This document shows, piece by piece, positions 57,240 to 64,000 of a stretch of DNA of 64,000 nucleotides. The translations under genes were made by a program, and so were the position numbers. Each line of letters starts with the position of its first letter. Positions within the stretch are counted from its first letter, which is position 1. The DNA is taken from contig CAUYLG010038287.1 of NCBI GenBank assembly GCA_963573385.1, positions 1 to 64,000 of the forward strand. Reading direction: 5' to 3'. This stretch comes from Cacajao melanocephalus. Its lineage: Eukaryota > Chordata > Mammalia > Primates > Pitheciidae. The notes under the pieces were generated by a model. The model had not been told where the DNA came from, searched no databases, and worked only from the letters and a program-made list of their open reading frames with translations.

Positions 57240-57545
57240 GTGGGAATGAGCTACAGTTCTGTGCTGCACAGAGACGTTGCCATCAGCAACAGCCCGCACA
57301 TACGAAGGTGGGCCAAGTTATAGTGCCACGTTTCTGTTGTACCTTTTCTATGTTCAGAATGTAGAAATACTTACCATTGTGTTACCATTGTCCGCAGTAT
57401 TGTAATAGGCCACACCGTACAGCCTAGGTGTGGAGCAGGCTCTATCATCTAGGTTTGTGTAAGTCACTCTATGATGTTTGCACAACCACAAAATCACCCA
57501 GTCACACAATTCTCAGATATATCCCCGTTGTTAAGTAAAGCATAT
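57240..57545 (+). mobile_element. TcMar-Tigger-like DNA transposon remnant (Tigger3/4-like)
   Basis: GAAGGTGGGCCAAGTTATAGTGCCA, CTGTTGTACCTTTTCTATGTTCAGA, AATACTTACCATTGTGTTACCATTG, TAATAGGCCACACCGTACAGCCTAGGTGTG, CATCTAGGTTTGTGTAAGTCACTCTATGATGTTTGCACAACCAC, and an end at TATATCCCCGTTGTTAAG. Block order fits a Tigger-group MITE. The subfamily is from memory. Confidence 0.7.
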
Positions 57546-57651
57546 CTTATACATACTTTCTTAAGTATATGTCAATCATTATCTCTATGTACTAATTTTT
57601 TTTGGTTCCTCATTTTAGGAGTCTAATGAACTACAGATAACTGCTCATGTA

Positions 57652-57717
57652 TTCTCTCCCTCTCTCTCTTTCTTCTTCTTCTCTCTCTCTCACACACACA
57701 CATACACACACACACAA
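57652..57717. repeat. (TC)n(CA)n compound microsatellite
   Basis: TCTCTCCCTCTCTC and TTCTTCTTC runs, followed by (CA)n with one CATACA interruption. Confidence 0.92.
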
Positions 57718-57719
57718 AT

Positions 57720-59257
57720 GAACAATTCTTTTACAGGACTAGGGGAGCTTGATGCATTTGCATGCCTGTTGACTATTTGATTTTCCAGAATTTCTCCCAA
57801 GCAAGACATCGGGTACGTACAAGGAGCTATGCACAGCATAACAATTATGCTGTTGATAATAATAGCAAATGATGGAAATAACACAGGTGCTCAGAATAGG
57901 GACTAGGCGAAATCAGTCACGGAACATTATTCAGCACGACAGGTAAAAAAAGTACTCTTTATATGATCAGGGTTGGAGGGTGGCAAGAACAGATTAATGA
58001 GCAAATAAGACTATTTCTGGGTTTCCTAGGTGCCAGCGGAATGTGAACTGGGATAGTGGGGCTGGAGACTGGCTGGCAACCAGAGGTAGGGTGTGGGCCA
58101 CCTGATATAGCTGCAACTTATAGGTACTTGACACTCCATTTGGCCAAAATGCAACCCTTCACATTTCCTGCCCAAATCTGCTTCTCCCCGATTCCCTGTG
58201 CTGGCACATCCCACCCCTACTTGCTGCTGAAGCCAGGTACTGTCTGGGGGTTGCCTTTGACTCCTCCTTCTCCAGGCTGTGTTAACTCAATCAGCTCCAT
58301 AGCTCCAGGCATGGCTCATTTTCCCTTCTGCCTGTTAATGCGTCAGCTGAAGTCACCTTTGCTTGCAGCTGCAATATTCCAGTGGCTTTAAACCCTGCTC
58401 TGCCACCTTGGCCAAGATTCAATCATCTTTCATCATACCGAGAATCATACTGAAAAAAAGTAGAAATCTTAGCATACCATGCCTATGGGTTTAAGCATGT
58501 GTTTTCTTGGTTTTCAGTATTTCAGAGCAAACATTGGGCAAAGCACAGTCTTGAGAAGAGAAACAAATGAGGGTTTTGACAACAGGAGGTGGCACGTAGG
58601 TGTAGAGGAGGTGGGGGTGACGGCAGAGCTGTGCTGACATCCTCATCCTACAGAGAGAAGTGCCAGGGACTCCTGGGAGATGATGAACTGGGAGAGTGTG
58701 ATGATAGTTTTCAAGTTATAAAAGTAACTAGTAGAATAACTATCTATCTATTGATCAATTAATCAAAACAGTGAGAGGCAGAGGAAAGAGCGTGTGAACT
58801 AACCTCTCATCTTCTACATCCAGGACTCAATATCCTTTAGGAGCCCTGGGAAGTGGAATTGGGAGGTGAGGAGTTGGGTGGGCAGTTGGTTTTCATCATC
58901 TTTAGGCCTCTCTGCATCTGACTTTTACTATGGGAATTTGACCTTTTAAAAATAATTTTATTTTTGAACAGAGTGAGCATTATAGGAACGATTCACTTAG
59001 AAAGTGAAATTCCTGCGTAACATCATCTCAGGCACAAGCTGCAAATGGTTGGAAATACCCAGATGTCCATTCATTGACCTTAAGAAATCACTGCATTCTT
59101 AACAAATCCAGATACTTCCCCGCTTGGCATTTCACAGTTCGCTCATAACATTTCATATATGTGTGATCTCTTTCCTTTCGGTGCACGCACACATTCTGGT
59201 GGTGGTTTTAAATCTCACTTCACAAATATTAAACATTTTATTTAAAATTTACTATTG
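57720..59257. other. Spacer, no gene recognised
   Basis: About 1.5 kb. The 111-codon frame at 58056-58391 has no recognisable domain. Old L2/MIR relics may be present but cannot be pinned down by eye. Confidence 0.4.
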
Positions 59258-59393
59258 GGCTGAGTGTGGTGGCTCACGCCTGTAATCCCAGCACGTTGGG
59301 AGGCTGAGGCTGGAGGAATCAGCTCGAGTCCAGGCGTTTGAGACCAGCCTGGGCAACATAGCGAGACCCCATTGCTGTGAAAATAAATAAATA
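59258..59393 (+). mobile_element. Alu left-arm monomer (FLAM-like), sense
   Basis: GGCTGAGTGTGGTGGCTCACGCCTGTAATCCCAGCACG to GGCAACATAGCGAGACCCCATTGCTGTG, followed by an (AAAT)n tail. The right arm is absent. Short CTATTG-like flanks occur on both sides. Confidence 0.85.
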
Positions 59394-59399
59394 AGTCTA

Positions 59400-59880
59400 T
59401 TATTGATACATATTTGGGCTGTTTCTCTCATTTTTTTTTCTTTTTACTCTTAAAAACTATGTAGCAGTGAATAATTTTACAGCCAACTTTGTGCATGTAG
59501 GCAAATATTTCTGTGGGATAAAAATCCTAGATGCAGAGCATTGTGCTGACGAATCTGTAATCTTTAAATGTTTAACAGATTGCTAAACTGCTACTAACAA
59601 GGACTATTGAATGCCCACTCTGCCGAAGTGGCAGGAAGGCCACATATCTATCCAGCATTGTTATCGTGTTTAACTCTTTTCCAGTGCGTAAGAGAATATG
59701 ACATTTCCTTGTTGGGTTAAATTTTTATTGTGGAAGAGCATAACCATTTTCTCACATGTGTAGCAGAGACATGATATTTATTTTCTTGTGATTTGTGTTG
59801 ATGACTTTCCCCTAGATTTTCTATTGGATTTTTTGTCTTTTTAAAAGATTTTCTCATAAGAGCGCTTCGATATTATGAAA
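59400..59880 (-). mobile_element. Possible old L1M/HAL1 fragment, antisense
   Basis: TTTGGGCTGTTTCTCTCA, AACTATGTAGCAGTGAATAATTTTACAG, TGTAGGCAAATATTTCTGTGGGATAAAAATCCTAGATGC, and TTCTCACATG...TTTCTTGTGATTTGTG follow antisense LINE-1 3' landmarks. Strongly decayed. Confidence 0.45.
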
Positions 59881-59914
59881 ATTAAAATTTCCTGTGTCAC
59901 ATTTGTCAAATTGT

Positions 59915-60650
59915 TACCACTTGTCTCATCCCATACCCACTAGCATGGCTATAATATAAAAGACAGGTATCAAGTGTTGGCAAGGATATACAGAAATCGG
60001 AGCCCTCATACACTGCCGATGGGAGTGCAACATGGTGCGACTACTTTGGAAAACCATCTGGCACTTTCTCAAAAAGTTAAACATACCATTATTATATGAC
60101 CCAATCATTCTACTTTTAGGTATATACTCAAAAGACAGAAAAACATATGTCCACGTGAAAGTCTGAACGCGAATGATCATAACAGTATTTATTAAAAACA
60201 GCCAAAAAGCCAAAACAATAGCCAAAATAACCCTACTTCTCATTAACTGAGTGGATAAATAAAATATGGTATATCCGTACAGCAGGTTATTATTCGTAAT
60301 AAAATAATAAGTAGTGATATAGGCTTACAGCTTGGAGGAGCCTTGGAAACATGCTAAGTGAGAGGAATCAGACACAGGATCACACACCATTCTTCCATTT
60401 ACAAGCAACACGCAGAAGAGGGACATCTGTGGAGAAAACACATGAGCGGCTGCCTAGGGCTGAAAGGGGATGGGAAAATTGACATAGAAAGGCTAAAAAA
60501 TTTGAGGTTTCTTTTTAGGGTAACAAAAATGTAAAATTGATTGCTGTTTGGCTCTGAAATTCTGTGAATATACTAAAGTCATTGACTTGTATGCTTAAAC
60601 AGGTGAATCCTACAGTATGTGAATCACCTCTGGATAAATCCTTTATAAAA
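59915..60650 (+). mobile_element. L1M LINE 3' end, sense
   Basis: CATACCCACTAGCATGGCTATAATATAAAAGACAGG, GTGTTGGCAAGGATATACAGAAATCGGAGCCCTCATACACTGC, TGGAAAACCATCTGGCA, TATGACCCAATCATTCTACTTTTAGGTATATACTC and AACATGCTAAGTGAGAGGAATCAGACACAGG. Late ORF2 and 3' UTR of an old L1; the frame is broken. Confidence 0.9.
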
Positions 60651-63600
60651 CCCCTTCCTCGTTATCAGGGAGCCCATTCGTGCTGTGGATGATGGTGGTC
60701 TCAGCTGCTCCTGGCCTACACCTCCTAGGACTTTCCTATCTGGGCCCTTCCTAAAATCCTGGTTATCCTGATTCATGAGCAAAGTAACATGCTTTCTGTG
60801 AGGCAATAGTTGCTGGAGCAACCAGCGCCTGTGGTCCTGATGACCCCACCTTAGGGTGTGTCTGGTGATGTGAACATTGACAGGAAGGAGGAGCCATGTC
60901 AAGAGGTGAGAAGGGCTGCCTCCGGTCCCTACGCCTTGGGGCCCACGCAAAGGCCCTGAGACCTCTAAGGGGCCCCACCTCCAGCCCTAAAGGAGCCCAT
61001 GAGAGTTCTGGTTCCCCTGCAGGCTTGTGGGTCCACACCAACCACAGCACTCAACAAACACTGCCTCCCTCCTTTTCCTTTAACCAGGCCCCTTCCCCTG
61101 TGGAACGCGGGGTGGAGGACGCAGGCGTCTCTCGGCTCTCTGTGTGTAACCTCCCGTGGACACTTGTGTTCTGCTTTGGACACAAGACATCAGGTAGAAG
61201 GCAGATGGGCGTGGCCGTTGGAGTGAGGTGTCAGCACGGGCCAACTGTTTTCAGGCAACTGGTGTGTGGCCAAGAAGGGAAATGGATTCCTTGTGGGTAG
61301 ATTGTCTGCTTGAATTCTTGGTTCACTTTGAGCCAAGACAATTGAGAAAATTGTCTTTTTCTTCTGGCTTTTAAAGCGCTGTTTCCATAAAAGAGAATTT
61401 AGCCCTTTACCAAGTAGGTTCTAAATGACTTACTCTGTGTTCCCTTTCCTTTTCGGTCTTTGCAGTGCGTGTGTCGGGGTATGTGTGTTTATGCGCGTGT
61501 GCACACGATACAAAATGTGCAGCCAGATTTATTATTCTTTTCCATTTACCTCTGTGTGTTGTACCTGCTTAGAAAGGGCTCCCTAGTTGAGCATGCAATT
61601 CAGATTCAAACACTTGAATATTTAACCCAGAGATTCTCAGGCCTGACTTTCTGTTTGGAATTGGATCTCAGGTCTGATGTGCTTTGGGCTGTTCTGTATT
61701 TTATCTTGCCAAGAGACATATTAATTTCCAGACTTTTGAGTTCTTGAGAGCTCCCCTACCGCCACCGAGGCAGGCCCTAAATGCAGAGTAGGATGGAGTT
61801 CTGCTCCTCCATGGAATCTGGCTTGGCAGACAGGTGGCAGGTCCTGAGATCACAAACAGGGGAGAGAACTGTGTCCCAAGTAAGCAGAATCAGGAATGCT
61901 TACCTGGGACATGTGACAAGATGGGGGAAGACAGGGCTGACAGGTGGGAGGCGTCTGTGCTGGCTCTTCTGGGCTACACTGTTCACTCCACAGAGGTAGC
62001 TTAGGCTGGCATGGCCATTGACAGCTGACACCTTCTACCTAGCGTGTCTGGTGGCAGCTCTTGTCCGCTGGTGGCCCCTTAGCTTCTGGCCAGGCGCCTT
62101 CCCGAAGACCTGTTGGTCCCAAAGTCCTTGAGCCTGGCTCTTGGTGGCTCCTGCTTCTCGGACCATGGCATCGCATAATGGGGCTCTGAAAGACGTGGCC
62201 ATCGAGGTACTGTCACGTGTACCTAGCACAGTCCAGAGCACAGAAGTTTAGAAAGGCAGCAGGTGTGGGACAAGGGTGAGGGACTTGGTTGCCAGTGGTC
62301 AGAGGCGCCCTTCACTTGATCAGCATCAGAGGGGCTGGGCTGACCTCACAAAGGGGCCTCGGGTGTGACCGCCTGGCTGGGGAGTGGAGCCAGAGGGCAG
62401 AAGCCCCTGGAGTGCAGACCCCAGCAGACACTCTGACCAGGCACAGGGGCGTGAACTGAGCGTGCTAGGGACAGAGAACAGCCAAGGGGCGGCCAGCAGT
62501 TAGCTCAAGTCCTCAGGAAGAAGGGGATAGTTGGGACAGTGGGCTCAAGGACCAGCAGCCAGGAACGTGGCGAAGAACTTGGATCTAAGGTGGGCCCATG
62601 GTGTAGCTGTGGTATGTGTGCCGGAGTGGCCTCCAAGCCCACCCTGGAAGGTGATCCAGAGACCATGGAGCAGAAAGGCTTACTTGTCAGAGTGAGCTTC
62701 TGGAAGCCCACCAGTGTCAGATCAGTGTAAAATAAGGAGCGGGAAGAGGGTGGACAGGTCAATGAGCTTAAAACACAGGGAAGTGGGGTGACGGTGAGGA
62801 GACCCCCGCCTGGCCCTGGGTCCTCCATGTTCACAGCTCCTGTCTCTCTCGGCCACATCAGCTCCCCGCTAATAGTAGGCTTGGGGGACTGTGGTGGACA
62901 TTTGGGCAAGAGTCGCGGAGATGGAAGCTGCTTGTCGGTCACACACTGGTTTATAAACAGATGCAAGCAGGGCTGCCCTGCTCAGCTGATGAGCCTCCTG
63001 CACAGCTGAGGACTTGATTTGCATTTCTAGGAGAGAGCATGCAGGGTGTCAGAATGATGTCAACAGAGGGTGGCCAGATTAAGACCTCATGAATCTTCTG
63101 GCTGTGTGTAGCTCGCTTATATTCAGTGCCTGATGGATATCAGGTGCCTCTTAGTTTTGCCATCACATTCTGTGTTCAACTTAGATATGCACTACTTCCA
63201 CATACCTTTCATTAACACAACTTACGACTTCTGCCTATGTCTGTATTTGCTCACCCTCTATACTTAATACACCTTAACTGGTTTGCCTGTCTTACAAACT
63301 ACATGCTCATTTATATTCTGTAGTAGAACTGGATATCCTCAAAAGCAAATGTACATTCCAAGCTGTTATCTACATGTGTGCATCTCTTAGACAGAGGCAG
63401 GTTAAGAGGTGGGGGAAGGTCAGGCCCTGAGTCAAAGAGTGGATGCTTCCATCAAGTAGGCTTAGGTGCTCTCTTGATCTCTTGTTGAGTGTCATTTTCC
63501 TCCTGTATAAAGGGGTTACTCACTAGACAGCCCCCATGGGGGAGGGCAATGATTGCAAAAGACACATGAAGTGCCTAAGGAACTCTCAACACTACCCTTC

Positions 63601-64000
63601 TGAGGCTTTCACGGAAGCTCCATTTCATAGGCATGGTTGATTAATTCACCAGTCCCTGGTGATTCACTCAATCTTTGGCCCCTCTTTCCTCCCTGGATGT
63701 GCAGGGTGGGGCTGAGAGGATCCACGAGGCGTCACCTCATTAGCATACACTCAGGTGGGGTTGAAAAGGGCATGTTAGAAATCACGCTTTTCAACCCCTG
63801 AGATGCTCCTTATCACATCTCAACCACTCAGGCAATTGCAAGGGTTTTAGGTGCTTCCTGCTAGAAACCTGGGGTGAAGACCAAATGTATATTTCTAATC
63901 CTATTACAATATCACCACTGTGTTAACCGAAGTTCCTTCCTTTTAATCAGCAGTGCCAAGAGGAGCTGGGGTGTCAGTATCTCTGCATCTGAAAGGATAG
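60651..64000. other. Right-hand flank, no gene recognised
   Basis: About 3.3 kb to the window edge. Frames of 60-153 codons overlap on both strands in the GC-richer parts (60.6-61.3 and 61.8-63.0 kb). None has a signal peptide or cystatin cysteine pattern. TTCCTCCTGTATAAAGGGGTTACTCACTAG near 63500 may be a MIR scrap. Confidence 0.4.

Noticed and set aside
62440..62500. Short similarity (TGAACTGAGCGTGC and neighbours) to the CST8 upstream region near 34930
   Set aside because: Only about 14 identical bases in a row with weak flanking similarity. No cystatin exon follows before the window edge. A dot plot could show whether it is the edge of an old duplication.

Overview
The window is genomic DNA of an anthropoid primate. 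It is dense in Alu elements, primate-type L1 fragments, MaLR/ERVL LTRs, MER5 and Tigger relics and dinucleotide repeats. Its only recognisable genes are type-2 cystatins of the CRES subgroup, in the order seen in the mammalian cystatin cluster (human 20p11.21; mouse Cst11-Cst12-Cst8). The CST11 and CST8 proteins are close to the human ones as I remember them but differ at several percent of residues. The source is therefore probably a non-human primate, possibly a New World monkey; the species is not certain.

Layout: (1) 1-366 GT-rich minisatellite cut by the window edge. (2) 1427-4145, minus strand: intact three-exon CST11, with a 51-bp tandem duplication and a 1.6-kb CA-rich higher-order array upstream. 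(3) 6.8-19.6 kb: gene-free and repeat-rich (young Alu, MLT1 LTR, MIR, Tigger1, L1 fragments including a tail-to-tail pair, L1M). (4) 19.6-24.8 kb and 26.8-32.2 kb: two diverged tandem copies of one ~5-kb segment, each with a complete three-exon cystatin gene on the plus strand. By position and sequence these are CST12-like, a gene annotated as a pseudogene (CST12P) in human. Both copies keep open frames, GT/AG splice sites and an ATTAAA signal. They differ in the last exon (copy A runs 22 residues further), in cysteine content, and in the size of an intron-1 minisatellite. (5) 35433-41549, plus strand: intact CST8 with a 4.6-kb second intron filled with MER5, L1 and Alu. (6) 41.6-64 kb: LTRs, Tigger, L1M, simple repeats and long stretches where I recognise no gene; one compact CpG-rich spot lies near 55.5 kb.

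The four cystatins share the family architecture: signal peptide, three phase-0 exons, and four conserved cysteines in exons 2-3. All lack the QxVxG hairpin that type-2 cystatins use to block papain-like proteases. This is typical of the CRES subgroup, which is expressed mainly in epididymis and testis and linked to sperm maturation or epithelial defence rather than C1-protease inhibition. The most interesting signal is the pair of apparently intact CST12-like genes.
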